Positions 11,781 to 22,991 of a DNA stretch of 64,000 nucleotides are shown piece after piece (position 1 is the stretch's first letter; the number at the start of each line of letters is the position of its first letter). The position numbers and the translations under genes are program-made. The stretch lies in the NCBI GenBank assembly GCA_039720395.1, contig CM077824.1:16248046-16312045 (forward strand). The letters are read 5' to 3'. Source of the DNA: Liquidambar formosana (Eukaryota > Streptophyta > Magnoliopsida > Saxifragales > Altingiaceae). The notes under the pieces were generated by a model that was not told where the DNA came from, searched no databases, and worked only from the letters and a program-made list of their open reading frames with translations.

Positions 11781-12465
11781 TGACTTTTAGCAGCAGACCA
11801 TGGGGTTATTGTGGGGCTAACCACATGGGACTTATACCCAGGCTATGCCAACACACCTTATCTTATTCTCTTCCCTACTTCTATCTCTTTCTGTTTTTCT
11901 TCTTTTTCTTCTTGCCCCTCACCTTTTTGTTGCCCATTTTCAACTGCTACATGACTTTGTGTGCTTTTTGCCATTACCTCATTAATGCATATAGAGGGTT
12001 TTTGAATACAAAATCACTAAATAAACAATATATATAGCATGGCGCCAAAAAAATGAAAAGAGACAAAATGAATGAATAAATAAATATAAATAAATAGGAA
12101 AACACATAAGGGTTTTCGAGGACAGATAGCGCCTAATGGCGTCCATGTGAGCACGGGCACACGGCTTGAAGGGGAAACCCTGATAGGCTAATATTGGGGT
12201 CTTCTCATTTTACAATTGATTAAATTACCTTCCACCAGAGAGGATCCTCGTTCATGAATTTTAGGTTAAAATTGAGAATTGAATCCAACCAAATCAAACC
12301 AATCAGCTTGGTTTAGATTTTTTTTTCCCTAGGTTTGGTTTTGATTCTAATTTTAGAAAATTGAATTAAATTGGCTTGATTTTCATTTTCATTTTTTAAA
12401 AAACCAAACCAAACCGAAAAACCAAAAAAATATAGTATGTATATATATAGGGGATGGATCAATTT
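11780..12465. other. intergenic, no gene recognised
   Basis: A T-rich pyrimidine tract near 11,880-11,920 and low-complexity A/T/G 'ggtttggtttt'-type sequence near 12,300-12,420. A mirrored 'aaaccaaaccg' stretch lies near 14,525-14,665. These could be ends of an old element that hosted the MULE, but the repeats are too simple to be sure. Confidence 0.4.
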
Positions 12466-12469
12466 ATAC

Positions 12470-12808
12470 CTGGTGTAAAAATTTTTACTCTTACACCCAT
12501 CAATATTTTTTTATGGGTATAATATTTCATCAATCCAACTGTAGATTACATATTCTTATCATGCACGTCATGCGGCGTGCCAAATTTCAAATTAATCAGA
12601 TATTAGGAAATGTTTGATTCATAAACTTGCATTTCTTTTAATGAATATAACTTTAAATTCGAATACTTTATGGATAACATAGCTCATAATCTCCAATTAA
12701 CTTAAAATTTAGCATGTAGAACGTACATGACAAGAATATGTAATCTAATGGTTGGATATTATGAAAAGATATTGACGGGTGTAAGTATATAAAGTTTTAC
12801 ATTAAATG
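12470..12808. mobile_element. foldback MITE with about 95-bp arms
   Basis: The left arm (ggtgtaaaaa...cttacacccatcaatat...gattacatattcttatcatg) pairs with the right arm. The right arm's reverse complement reads taatgtaaaac...cttacacccgtcaatat...gattacatattcttgtcatg. Both arms end at a shared 'acgt' core on either side of the loop. No coding frame. The right end touches the MULE at 12,818. Confidence 0.75.
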
Positions 12809-12817
12809 TTAACGAAA

Positions 12818-12971
12818 GGGTGGCAATATTGCCAGAGAGCAAATGTCTCCTTCCACGCCTATTAAATTTATAATGCTTCAAATGGACTGTTTTACCCTTA
12901 GGAGTCAAAAGGACGAGTTGATGACCAAATTTCTTTTCGTCCCTGTCTTTGTGTTCTCTCTCTCCTCTCTT

Positions 12972-13011
<40 letters not shown>

Positions 13012-14121
13012 CTACCATCATCGCAAGTATGAACCTCAACTTCTTTCCCCATTTATATTCTCTACTTGTTATGAATTTTTCTTCACCCGAGTCCAAAAAG
13101 ATTTCATTCCACAACAAACCCTTCTTTATTCCTTTTACTTCGACCTAGATTCTTTGTTCGACAAATTCCATTAATTAAAAAAAAAAACAAAGTTATAGAT
13201 ACTTGTCAATAACCACAATCGTCATAAGGTATGGAAATAAGTATCAATCTTAGCAATTCTTCCAATTCCCCCCTAGGCACAGAACCAGACCCCATAAAAA
13301 CCTCCCTATAATGCACTTTCATCTAATTTATGAGTGAAATCAGGGATGAAGTCTAGACATGGTCCCATATAGCAGCTTTAGGGGTAAATTTTGAAGGGTC
13401 AGAGTTCCCAAAAAGAAAAAAAAATGATTCCATGAAAATGTTTTTCAGATAATATAGTCATTATCACAAAAACCTTGATTTAACGAAAAATAAAAACGTG
13501 GTAATTGCTATTGTAAGTCCCTATTTTCTTAGCATTCACAGTAGCCACTTCCTCTTCTTCTACCCCTATTTTTCTCATCTCAGCGAGTAATCCTTGGGGC
13601 GACTTCTCTAAACTCATTTTTGCAAATTACAACAGCAACCACATGTGAAGATTTCCTTCAGCAGGTCTTCATCATCTACTAAACCAAGCTTCACCCTGTT
13701 TTATGGACGGCTCTCGCAACCAATTTCTTCAGTCATCCCCAACCTCGCCCTCAAATCTACCATCCTCAACATTTGCGACAAATGTTATGTAGACACTCCC
13801 AAATCTCTTGATTTCGCCTTGGCCGAGATGCTTGTCCGTACATAAGGAGATAGAGGGAAAAAACACGATTGTTTCAGAGGAGAAAGAGTTTATCAACGGG
13901 GTTTGTCGAGGTTCGATTGGGGTTGTAGGCATCAGTGTGATTGTGTGAGAGAGGAAAGTTGTTGGTGTAGATGATGAGAGAAGAGGTTGGGGACAGCTAC
14001 TGTCTCTTTGCCTAAGACGTAACAGGGGTTTTTGTATTTTTGACTTCAAAAGGGCAAAGTAGGCAATATACTATGCAGGACCATGGAAGTAAACTATTGT
14101 TCTCGGGCAATATCGTCACCC
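12818..14121. mobile_element. MULE with long TIRs, possible Pack-MULE
   Basis: 1,304 bp. The left end (gggtggcaatattgccagag) pairs with the reverse complement of the right end (gggtgacgatattgcccgag). Similarity continues about 95 bp into each side, including a 'tttacccttaggagtc' / 'tttgcccttttgaagtc' pair. Flanking 9-mers are ttaacgaaa (12,809-12,817) and tcaacgaaa (14,122-14,130), one mismatch. Long TIRs plus a 9-bp duplication define Mutator-like elements. The interior (about 12,910-14,040) has no transposase. It holds a (CT)n tract and moderately GC-rich, gene-like sequence, so captured host DNA is possible. I recognise no parent gene. Confidence 0.8.
12950..13009. repeat. (CT)n microsatellite
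   Basis: Pyrimidine tract with an uninterrupted CT run of about 28 bp, inside the MULE. Such tracts are common in plant 5' leaders. Confidence 0.9.
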
Positions 14122-14138
14122 TCAACGAAACCCTCTCT

Positions 14139-14176
14139 ACATATATATATATATATACCCACAACGAAACCCTCTC

Positions 14177-14224
<48 letters not shown>
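14139..14224. repeat. (AT)n microsatellite and short duplication
   Basis: The run 'acaacgaaaccctctctaca' (14,160-14,179; a near copy starts about 14,123) occurs twice, each time followed by an (AT)n tract, the second about 44 bp long. It starts at the MULE target site and looks like slippage growth next to the insertion. Confidence 0.85.
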
Positions 14225-14228
<4 letters not shown>

Positions 14229-15297
14229 TTTATTATATATTGAAGTTTAGTTTGTAAATTTTCTATTTAAACGAGGGTAAAAGAGGTAGTATTATAGTGG
14301 CATACAAAACCATACAAAACCTACTAAGTTAATTGTCAAAATAAATTTTGCTACTCTGCTCTCAACCTCTTACTTTTTGTTTCTATTTTGATACAATGTT
14401 TAATACTTTTTTTAGTTGCTAATGTAATGCTTTTATTGAAACTATTTTTACTTGGAGTTTGGATTGTCATTGTTTTCTATTTTGTTAGGGGTAAACAATT
14501 ATCCATGATGATTTGTTATTACTTAATAGGTTAAAACCAAAACCAAACCGGAATTTTTTTGTTTGGTTTTTTTATAGTATAGTTTGGTTTTGGTTTGATA
14601 ATAACAAAACCGAAATATAATGATTTGGTTTTGAAATCTATTTTAAAATCAAGCCAAACCGAATCACAAACACTCCTAACCCTCTCCATGTCCGTGACGG
14701 GAGAGGATCCATGCTCTCTTTACACCTCCTGTCAGTTTTGTCGTGAAACCACCGATGTTAATAGAGAATAAAATAACACAAATACCTTTCACTGTCAAAT
14801 GCAGCGTTTAGCTAACAATTACAAAACGCTACACGTACCACTCACCAATCCCATCGAAGCCCCTTATTCCTGCTGCGCTACTCATACCATTGTTAACAAC
14901 CATGGCGAGGAAGGGGTGAAACCCAAAGCCACTGTCCATTCAGACTCCCACTCACTCTAAATCTACATCAAATAACCACTACCGTCCGATAATGCTTCTT
15001 GAAGGGCAATTGTTGCTCCCACCAACTTCCGTCCTCTTAGGGATATGTTTTCTCCATCTGAGTAACAATTCTTTCCATTGCAATAGACAGTCCATTGAAA
15101 TCTGAACCATTCATATTATATGGTTCTACATATTTTTGTACATCTCACATGGTATAAATGGTTTAGATTTAACTGAACTGTCTATTTAATAGAGAGAATC
15201 TCTTCCCCATCCACACTTAGACGGGTGTGGAGGGAGGTGGCCAAGGTAAGGGGTCAAATAACCCTTTCTTTCTTTCTTTCTTTATTTCTTTCTTGTT
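14225..15297. other. intergenic, no gene recognised
   Basis: AT-rich, with low-complexity 'ccaaaaccaaacc' near 14,530-14,660 and a (TTTC)n tract near 15,265-15,290 that leads into the poly(T) of the next LINE. No domain-bearing frame. Confidence 0.5.
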
Positions 15298-16312
15298 TTT
15301 TTTTTTTTTTTTTTTTTTTTTTTTCTATACCAAGTTTTTTTTTTTTTTTTTTTTAGATTGAGAGTGATCATACAATCAAAAAGAGCATTGAGACAATTCG
15401 GACAAATATTGATCCCTAACAACGCAAGGAACTTTCTTAATCCATCCCATCAATCCCATCACATTCTTAGCACTCCTTGCAAGACCATGAGCCACCTTAT
15501 TCCCTTCTCTTCAGGTATGCCCAAAAGTAATGGTGCCGAAGTGCCCGATCATTGCATCTTGGACATCATCAAGTATTAAACCTAAGGCTGTCAAGTTGAT
15601 CTCCTAGGAATTAATTGCATTGATAACCTCCAAATTATCCCCTTCTACCATAACGGATTGAAGCCCCAATTCTCCAACATACAAACTGCATAGCGAAGCG
15701 AACTCCCAAAGCCTCCATGACATTAGCTGGAAAATCCCCATAGATATGTTTAGATGCTATAGCAATAACTCGCCCGCACTATCTCTTACTATCACTCCAA
15801 TCCCCGCACTCCTAGACTCCATAAAAGTGGCTCCGTCACCGTTCACCTTAAATGACCCGAGGGGTAGAGGGTGCCACTTAATCTGCATAGAGTCTATTGA
15901 AGGCTTGTGATCTTGGAGAGCATTTGTATAGTCCGTGAAAAGACAACCTACCATAGCCACAATTTCTCTTGCCCCCCTCCATATCCCTTCAAACACGAGC
16001 ATATTCCTACTTAACCAAATTGCCCATGGATTCATAAAGAATATTGCCACACCCTCGTTGTCTACTCTATGCACCACATCCAGAACCCAAGAAAGTATAT
16101 CAATAGCTGGCGAAGCCTCCACTACAGCACCCATCAAAAAAAAATCCCAAACCTCCTTAACAGCCTAACATTCTCTAAAACAATAGACCGTAGTTTCCGC
16201 TTTCTTACCACATCGAGGGCATATCATATCAGTGAAAACTTTCTTTCATATGAGATTATTTTGAGTTGACAATATGTCTTTACCCAATTTCCAGACAAAG
16301 ACACTTCTGGTG
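15298..16312 (-). mobile_element. 5'-truncated L1-type LINE with RNase H domain
   Basis: The minus strand reads from a zf-RVT-like zinc finger (VFVWKLGKDIL..., CPRCGKK, ending CFREC, about 16,310-16,160) into a linker and an RNase H domain (FKVNGDG...GIGVIVRDS, about 15,757-15,880). A 3' tail and poly(T) on the plus strand (15,298-15,355, interrupted) follow. The frame has in-frame stops and one shift, so it is dead. The reverse transcriptase part is missing. The 5' break abuts another LINE in the opposite direction. Confidence 0.85.
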
Positions 16313-16319
16313 GGGTTTT

Positions 16320-17980
16320 AAATCTGGTAAACACAATGGTTTGTGTATTAAATCGTAGAAAGCTATTTGTCGGCCTAAAAGTGTGGGAAATCTGGGTTTT
16401 CGTTCAAGCTCTGCGATGAACAAGGCTGTGATTGCCGAATTGGGATGGGCCATGCTTACTGATGCTGATAAGCTATGGGTACAGCTCTTAAAAGCCAAAT
16501 ATTGCAAAGGTAGGCCTTTCTCTTATGTTCCACTTTCTGATTCGTGGCTTTGGCAAGGCATTCCTAATAGTAGAACTCTGCTTTGTAAAGGCTCCTATTT
16601 TTTGGTTGGGGATGGTAGCAATATCGACTTGTGGAAAGACCCTTGAGTGCCTAATGTTCAAAGTTTCTGTCCAAAGCCCATGGGCATTCGTAGAGATGGG
16701 GTTAATTTTGTGGCTAACCTTATTGTTGCTTGTACTGGCCAATGGAATGAGCATAAAGTGAGGTCAATCTATGACCTAGGTATTGTTGGTTGTATTTTAA
16801 GCATCCAACTTCACCCTCCATCACTAACCCTCCCTACTGATAAATTAGCTTGGATTCCAAATAAGAAAGGTAACTTTTCAATGAAATCAGCATACTTAAC
16901 TGATAATTTTGATGATTTTCGAGCATCTGGCTCATTTTCTCAGAAAGAATGGCTCCTTCTTTGGAATGCCCCTATGCATGAAAGATTCAAGCATTTTCTT
17001 TGGAAGCCTATATGGATGTATGTCCTGTGCGATCTGTCTTAAGCATCAGATTTACCATTGATGATCTTTCCTGCCCTCTATGTAACCACCCTTTAGAAAC
17101 AACTAAACATCTCTTCATGGAGTGTGACATTATCAAGATCCTATGGGCAAGCTCTCAATGGGCATTTCGGATTTACTCAGTCAGCAATTTGAGTTTAAAT
17201 GAGTGGATTTTGGCATGCCTGTCTAGTGATTCAAGTCTTAATCTCGAACCAGCGGAAGCCTCCTCTTTTCTTATTTTTATGGTTGTTACGATAGAACATG
17301 TTTGGCATATTAGGAATAAAGTAATCTTTGAGGGTGCTACAGTGAATCCTTTGGAGCTGCTCAAGCCCATTAGTTCTGTTGCAAATGAGCATTTAGCAAT
17401 ACTAAGGAAGCCTAATCTCCACTCCCAGGTGCTTGCTAGGTGGAATCCCCCTCCAGCCAATTGGCTTAAACTGAATTTTGATGTCACGGTTTGCCCTACC
17501 TTCTCTATGCTTGCTGCTGTGGTGCGCGCGGGACTCACATGGATATTTTCTCCATGCATGGACTACCAAAGATGTGTGCTTAGAGCCCTTGGTTGCTAAT
17601 GCTAGGACTACTACTCTTGTTCTTGAAAAGTCTTTCTACAACTTGGAATCTCTAATAATATTTTACTTGAGGGTGATTTAGCTGATGTTATCAAGCCAAT
17701 TTTGGACCAGCACGCCCCGGCCCACTGGTCCATCGTTCCTGTGATATGCAAAATCAGAAGTTTGCTTGCTGAATTTAATTTTTGGGTTATTAGACATGTT
17801 TATAGGTCAACTAACAACGTTGCTCATGAGGTAGCCCAATGAGCTGCATTTTGTAATCTTTTTGGAAACATTCCCATTTCTGACCTCTCCCAATCTATTG
17901 TAGAGGAGGTCGATCACGGAATGATTCTGTCTTTTCTTCTATATAATATCATTTGCTTATTAAAAAAAAAAAAAAAAAAG
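16320..17980 (+). mobile_element. 5'-truncated L1-type LINE, second family
   Basis: The plus strand encodes the end of a plant LINE reverse transcriptase (motif around NLGFRSS and MNKAVIAELGW, 16,386-16,450) and the thumb/connector (GDGSNIDLWKDP). A zf-RVT zinc finger (CPLCNH..., about 17,070-17,115) and a decayed RNase H start (WLKLNFD, about 17,460-17,480) follow. The tail ends in poly(A) at 17,960-17,978. An in-frame stop at about 16,645 and a frameshift near 16,990 inactivate it. The RNase H sequence differs from that of the neighbouring minus-strand LINE, so these are two separate insertions rather than one inverted element. Confidence 0.85.
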
Positions 17981-18480
17981 CGCTTAGCATTTATATATCT
18001 GACCCTTCAAAATAATTTGACTCCTAAAAAAAATTATTTTAACCCTTAGTTTGACCCTCTATTTAATTAAAATTTATTTTTACCCTACCAAAAGTTAAAA
18101 ATTAGATGTTTTTTCCGCCTTTTTTTCCTCATCTATTAGAAAAATTTTTTAAAAATATATATAATTATCATTAGTCTTAAGATAAGTTCAAAAGTGTGAA
18201 AATATTTGAACCCCATCCGCCCTGCCCATGCCTAACCACCCAAACCGAATACAAACAAAAATAAAAATAAAAAAATAATGATAATTTGAACTCAGGATGG
18301 GCTTGGTTCAGGCAATTAACCTCGGTTGTCCTTGGGTCAGGTTGGGTTTGGGCAAAATTTCAACATCTCAAGTTGAGCCCATGTTGACCTCTCAACCCAC
18401 CCAATTTAACCAAGTTACACCTCAGAGGACTAGTATGGGTCCAATGAGATACCTTTCGTTTGGTAAAAAAATAATAATGA
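17981..18480. other. intergenic, no gene recognised
   Basis: AT-rich. The short open frame at 18,297-18,506 has no recognisable domain. Confidence 0.5.
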
Positions 18481-19540
18481 ATAAAATACACCTCTTTGTT
18501 GCATAGTAGTAACAGTCATATCAGTTTTAATTTTTTAATTATTTATTTATTTTATTTTATTTTTTCCTTTGATGGGTTGCAGTCATATCTTGGACGCAAC
18601 CCTCTACGCCCCTTCATCTCTTTTTATTTGTTCAAAAATATTCCGAGAACATTTTTCTTCTAGTCAAGGTTACAATGATTTTCAGTCCCATGGTGATTAG
18701 TGAGATCCATCATTTGATGAATTCCATACCACTCATTATTTTTGCATATACACCGACTTTGTGTAAGGTAGAATTAAATCAGTTTGTTATACATAATTTA
18801 CTAAAGGATTCAATTAATGTATAACTAAAAGGATCCCACTAGTGTATAAGCCTTGAAATTATATTGCTTTCATGGTCATTTGGAACCGACATATGCATGA
18901 GAGTCTTAAATGAAACAGCACTTGACGAAAACATCAGAGTATGTTAGACGCAATATTATAAGAAATTGCTATTTCAATTGAATGATGCAAGGAGGGTGTC
19001 TTAATTTTTGATGCGTGTTTGAATTAAGGGTGTAGGAAACATTCAATCTGATCATAGGATATAGAAACAATTTCGACTATTTATACAGATCAACCTGATC
19101 ATACTATACAAACGATTGAGACTGTCAAGAAAAAATTATTCAGACTTATCCGACAAATAATATATGACTACCTGTTAAATATGACCCAAACTCTCTAGAA
19201 AGAGAACTGACAGTTGCAATCTATAGAAATCGAACAGAATCTATCTAATTACCAGACAAACGAATCCTAATGCAATGGACGAATACAATACAAGTAAAAA
19301 GTGTCCTAAGGTATGTCAATCTCACTAAATCACATCGATGAAATAGTACTTAAGACAACAGTAGCTGAAAGGACCGCTTAGGATGCAATGATATATGAAA
19401 AGTGCCCAAGCATATCATCTCACAAATGGACTTCGAGAAGGCAATACAATCAGTTGACAACATCAAATGGAAAGCTAACCATTCAGGGTAAAATACACCA
19501 TATAATAAAGTTAAATGGAGATAAAATGTTATTCCTACGA
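18481..19540 (-). repeat. 3'-flank of the intact kinase, duplicated unit
   Basis: Downstream flank of the intact receptor kinase, closely matched at 4,250-5,080 and more loosely at 6,420-7,300 and 10,760-11,000. It contains the 3' UTR of the gene, but I could not pick the poly(A) site with confidence. Confidence 0.7.
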
Positions 19541-19544
19541 GGTG

Positions 19545-22118
19545 TCACCTTGGTCCTGACAGAAGTGATGGCAATAATGGAGTAGCGTCTTCAAAATTAA
19601 CCTCTTTGTGACCAGCTTCAGCTATTGCTTTTGATAATGGTGCATTTGTGAAATTATAATCCAAGTTATGTTCAACATCCAATGAACCCTCCAAGACCTT
19701 CACCACCATGGACATGGAAGGCCTCCTTGCAAAGTCACTTTGTAAACACCATGTAGCAAGCCTCATCATCTCCACAACTTCTGCTCCATGTAACTGCATA
19801 TCCTCACTGTACTGATCAACCATATCCAGCAATCGTCCCTCCTCTGCCTTTTTCTTAAAAAGACTTAATAGATGCATGTGTTCCTCGGGCTGAAACCGGT
19901 CCAAATTTTTCCGCCCGCACAATATTTCCAAGACCACAACACCATAGCTATAGACATCTACTTTTTCCGTGATTACTGAGCTCAACCACTCAGGAGCCAG
20001 ATAGCCAATAGTTCCTTTCATGGTGGTCATAACTTGGCTTTGGTCCCTGTCAATCAGCTTAGCCAGCCCGAAATCAGAAACTTTTGCATTAAAGTTATCA
20101 TCTAAAAGGATGTTTTGAGGTTTAATATCTAAGTGGACTATTTTTTGCCTGCATTCTTCATGGAGATAGGTTAGTCCCTTAGCTATCTCAAGGATGATCT
20201 TCCGTCTCTGCTGCCAATCAAGCGAAAGCTCGTTGTTTTTGTGGAAGATCCACTTATCCAAAGACCCATTACACATGTACTCATACACTAAAAGCCGATG
20301 AAATTTCTCAGCACAAAATCCAATCAGTCTTACCAAGTTGACTTGATGAATGCTCCCAATCGTCTCAACCTCAGCCAAGAATGATCTTTTAATATGGTCT
20401 AAACCCTCAAGTTGCTTCACCGCAACTTTCATGCCATTACTAAGAGTTCCTTCAAAAACTGAGCCAAATCCTCCAGCACCAAGTTTCTTACAAAAATCCT
20501 CTGTCGCGGCCTTCAATTCTTCGTAAGAGAATCTTGTGGGCATTCCTGGTAATGGGTCCATATAATCCTCTTCAGCTTCATTAGCATCTCTCTTCTTCCG
20601 AAGAAGGAAAACCAAGATTCCAATTATGATAAACAGACCAAAGAAAGCTCCTAGGCTGGATCCCACTATGATTGCAACCCGGCCAGTCTTCTTTTCTAGA
20701 GGAACAGGGGTAGGAGAAATCTCTGATGAAGGAGCCAGCATACTTGGGCCAATCTGCACCTTTATGAATGCAGAGGAGTTGTAATGAGTCAACACCTTCT
20801 CATTGTTCATAAATGAAAATATTTGAGATGGTAAATAGCAATTCCCACTGGAAGAATTCGAACCATACCGAAATAGGGCAGCTTTGCAGGAACAATTTTG
20901 AAGACAGGCCTGTTGACAACTCTCCATATCTGTATCTGTAAGGTCAGACCCAAAGGTGAAGTAAGTAATGTCCTTGAGCTCTAATAGACGGTGATACTGC
21001 GAAGCTTCACAAGTCAAGGAATTAGTTTCAGAACACCCAAGATTAGGCTGCCTATCATTTATTTGCTTAAAATAGATTGTCCCATTGTTTGATCTGGGGC
21101 AACTGCACTGCCCGCTGGAGCAAACGCCATATTCCCCACAAACCATAGGATAGTTACATTCACCAAAATACCCTGTCAAGAGATCTGCCACTTCGTTCCA
21201 CCCATTGGCGGCCCACGCATAAACTTTCAGATGACCATCAGGTCCCAATCTCATGTACTGCGCCGAAGATGCCAGAGGAACCGGAATCGAATCACTTGGC
21301 TCGTTTGGCTCAGCCTTTAGAATGAACAAAGCTAAACTTCCATTTAGAAGTTTGATATAACTGGGTTCTTTACTCTCTTTTGTGCCACTAACTAGAGACT
21401 CATAATAGGCTTGTGGAGGATTAGACTCTATGAAAGCAAACAAGCCTTGACTAGTGACAGAAAGTGAATACAAACCTCCTTGAGTCCAATTTGTTGCTGA
21501 AATGCTTGCCGTCAGCTTCTGCCCCGAAACCAACTTCTGCCCAGGAACTAGAGAGTCTGTTGGGTGAGCAAAAGACTGCCAAATCGTTGCATTGTTTACA
21601 TCAAAGAGAAGCAGATTGCCTGTGTCTGTCAAGTTTAAGCCTGCAACGGACTTACCAGCCGTGTTCGTCGACCAAGCTATAGTTCCATCAACATCTCGTA
21701 AGACCAAATCGCCTTCCGATGTGAGCTGCAAGGTAGCGTTCATTTTAACTGGATAGTTTCTGTTAGCCGACCAGACCACCTGTGGGTATGTTGTGGATGA
21801 AGAAGTGATATAAGAAACACTGTTGGTTTGTACAATGAAAATGGCAAAGAGGTAAGTGTCACAATTCCCATTGCAGAAGAAGCCACAGGCAAACCTTGGG
21901 CCAAAGGTTCCTCTGAGAAGGATGGCTCTCACTGTTGATCCATCCATGAAAGGCACAGAATGGGGAGCGGATGGGCTGTTGGTCCATGAAATAGAAAGGT
22001 TTGCCATTGGATAATCGAAAGGTTGGCTGTTCACTAAGTGAGGACAATAAATCTGAACAAAGGTAAGGAGAAAAAGAAACCAACAAGGTTCCCAGCGTAA
22101 CACCATTGCAGATGCCAT
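19545..22118 (-). CDS. G-type lectin S-receptor-like Ser/Thr kinase, SD2-5 type
   Basis: Intronless gene for an 857-residue receptor kinase of the plasma membrane, of the SD2-5 class. Residues 1-31 form a signal peptide (hydrophobic WFLFLLTFVQIY, cleavage likely after VNS). A bulb-type mannose-lectin domain follows at about 95-200 (VVWSANRN, DTGNLLLFD, IWQSFAHPTDSL). Next come an S-locus/EGF-like part with clustered cysteines (about 321-341, CNYPMVCGEYGVC) and a PAN-like domain (about 370-430, CQQACLQNCSCKAALF). The membrane helix spans about 480-507, and the kinase runs about 545-810. Visible kinase residues are G547-x-G-x-x-G552, K568, HLD at 662-664 and DFG at 682-684. The HRD arginine is replaced by leucine, making it a non-RD kinase, which in plants often goes with immune signalling. 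The ATG at 22,118 is the first in frame; a second at residue 5 is possible. It is the only whole copy in a decaying tandem array. The ligand is unknown. Confidence 0.95.
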   Translation of the reverse strand: MASAMVLRWEPCWFLFLLTFVQIYCPHLVNSQPFDYPMANLSISWTNSPSAPHSVPFMDGSTVRAILLRGTFGPRFACGFFCNGNCDTYLFAIFIVQTNSVSYITSSSTTYPQVVWSANRNYPVKMNATLQLTSEGDLVLRDVDGTIAWSTNTAGKSVAGLNLTDTGNLLLFDVNNATIWQSFAHPTDSLVPGQKLVSGQKLTASISATNWTQGGLYSLSVTSQGLFAFIESNPPQAYYESLVSGTKESKEPSYIKLLNGSLALFILKAEPNEPSDSIPVPLASSAQYMRLGPDGHLKVYAWAANGWNEVADLLTGYFGECNYPMVCGEYGVCSSGQCSCPRSNNGTIYFKQINDRQPNLGCSETNSLTCEASQYHRLLELKDITYFTFGSDLTDTDMESCQQACLQNCSCKAALFRYGSNSSSGNCYLPSQIFSFMNNEKVLTHYNSSAFIKVQIGPSMLAPSSEISPTPVPLEKKTGRVAIIVGSSLGAFFGLFIIIGILVFLLRKKRDANEAEEDYMDPLPGMPTRFSYEELKAATEDFCKKLGAGGFGSVFEGTLSNGMKVAVKQLEGLDHIKRSFLAEVETIGSIHQVNLVRLIGFCAEKFHRLLVYEYMCNGSLDKWIFHKNNELSLDWQQRRKIILEIAKGLTYLHEECRQKIVHLDIKPQNILLDDNFNAKVSDFGLAKLIDRDQSQVMTTMKGTIGYLAPEWLSSVITEKVDVYSYGVVVLEILCGRKNLDRFQPEEHMHLLSLFKKKAEEGRLLDMVDQYSEDMQLHGAEVVEMMRLATWCLQSDFARRPSMSMVVKVLEGSLDVEHNLDYNFTNAPLSKAIAEAGHKEVNFEDATPLLPSLLSGPR

Positions 22119-22216
22119 GATTCAGAGAAGACAGCGAAGGGGAATTGGAAGGAAGAAACCCACAAAGTCTACTGCTGTAAGTCTCTCATCAACCATTTTT
22201 TTATTTTTGTTTATTT

Positions 22217-22223
22217 TTTTATA
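22217..22223 (-). promoter_or_regulatory. TATA box of the intact receptor kinase
   Basis: TATAAAA on the minus strand within gcttataaaaaaa, about 100 nt upstream of the ATG. The spacing fits a 60-75-nt leader. This is inferred from sequence and position only. Confidence 0.5.
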
Positions 22224-22427
22224 AGCCTCTTGTCTCCCACTTGCCCATTGAAATGATTCTGCAACCACTCCAAACCATAGCCCACTCCCTAGCCTTCAAA
22301 ATAAAAAATAAAAAATAAAAAAATGGAAGTAAAATAAAAAAATAAGCAGTACCCACACCCATTTTCTTGACCAATGATTGTGTCGTAACTCGTTTATTTA
22401 GATTCTTGTTTAACTGTTAATTAATGC

Positions 22428-22876
22428 TATATTTGGTAGGGAGAATGGAAAGGAAGAAGGAAGGAAATATGGAAAGAATAGACTTTCCATCCAAGGGGAA
22501 GGAAACCTTTTTTTCCTTCCTATGTGTTTAGTTTGATGGATGAAAAATGGAAGAAAAGATAATTTTCTTTCTTCCTATGTGTTTAGTATAGAGGAAGGAA
22601 TGGAAAGAATAGATACTAATTTTATTATTTTACCCTTAAATATGTAGTAGTAATAATAAATTATAATAAGCATAAGGGCGAATGTGTCTTTTAAGACCAA
22701 TTCTCCTTTTTTCCCTCTTTTGGGAGGACTTCCAAAAATTTGAAAATGAAGAATTTGCCCCTTCCCTCCCCTTTTCCTTCTTTCCCCCATTCCCCTCAAC
22801 GAAACACACACAACTATCCCTATCTCTCCCCTTTTCCTTCCTTCCCTCCTCTTTTCCCCCCCAACCAAACGCAGGG
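22428..22876. mobile_element. possible purine/pyrimidine-rich MITE
   Basis: The left end is purine-rich (atttggtagggagaatgg, aaggaagaagg). The right end is its pyrimidine mirror (ttccttccctcctcttttc, ccaaccaaacgc). The ends pair imperfectly around TTTGGT. No firm target duplication was found. Chance pairing of simple sequence is an alternative. Confidence 0.45.
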
Positions 22877-22991
22877 TAAATGTTCAAAGGTAAAGATTAT
22901 GGTTAACACATTGAATGATGAGCCCCACTCCCATCATGGTGTGCTCGATTCACTGAATTGCTCCACCTGGCTAATCTTTTTTTGGTGGTTA

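Noticed and set aside
12843..13148. 101-codon plus-strand frame and a 70-codon minus-strand frame across the CT tract
   Set aside because: Both are driven by the (CT)n/(GA)n repeat (runs of Leu-Ser or Arg-Glu) and match no family; they are MULE interior.
12300..14665. Mirrored ggtttggtttt / aaccaaaacc stretches as TIRs of a large element containing the MULE
   Set aside because: The sequence is too simple for the pairing to be meaningful and no target duplication was found, so I did not call an element.
15757..16137. Minus-strand 126-codon frame considered as a stand-alone RNase H gene
   Set aside because: It is part of a 5'-truncated LINE with a zinc finger before it and a poly(A) after it, and its frame is broken on both sides.
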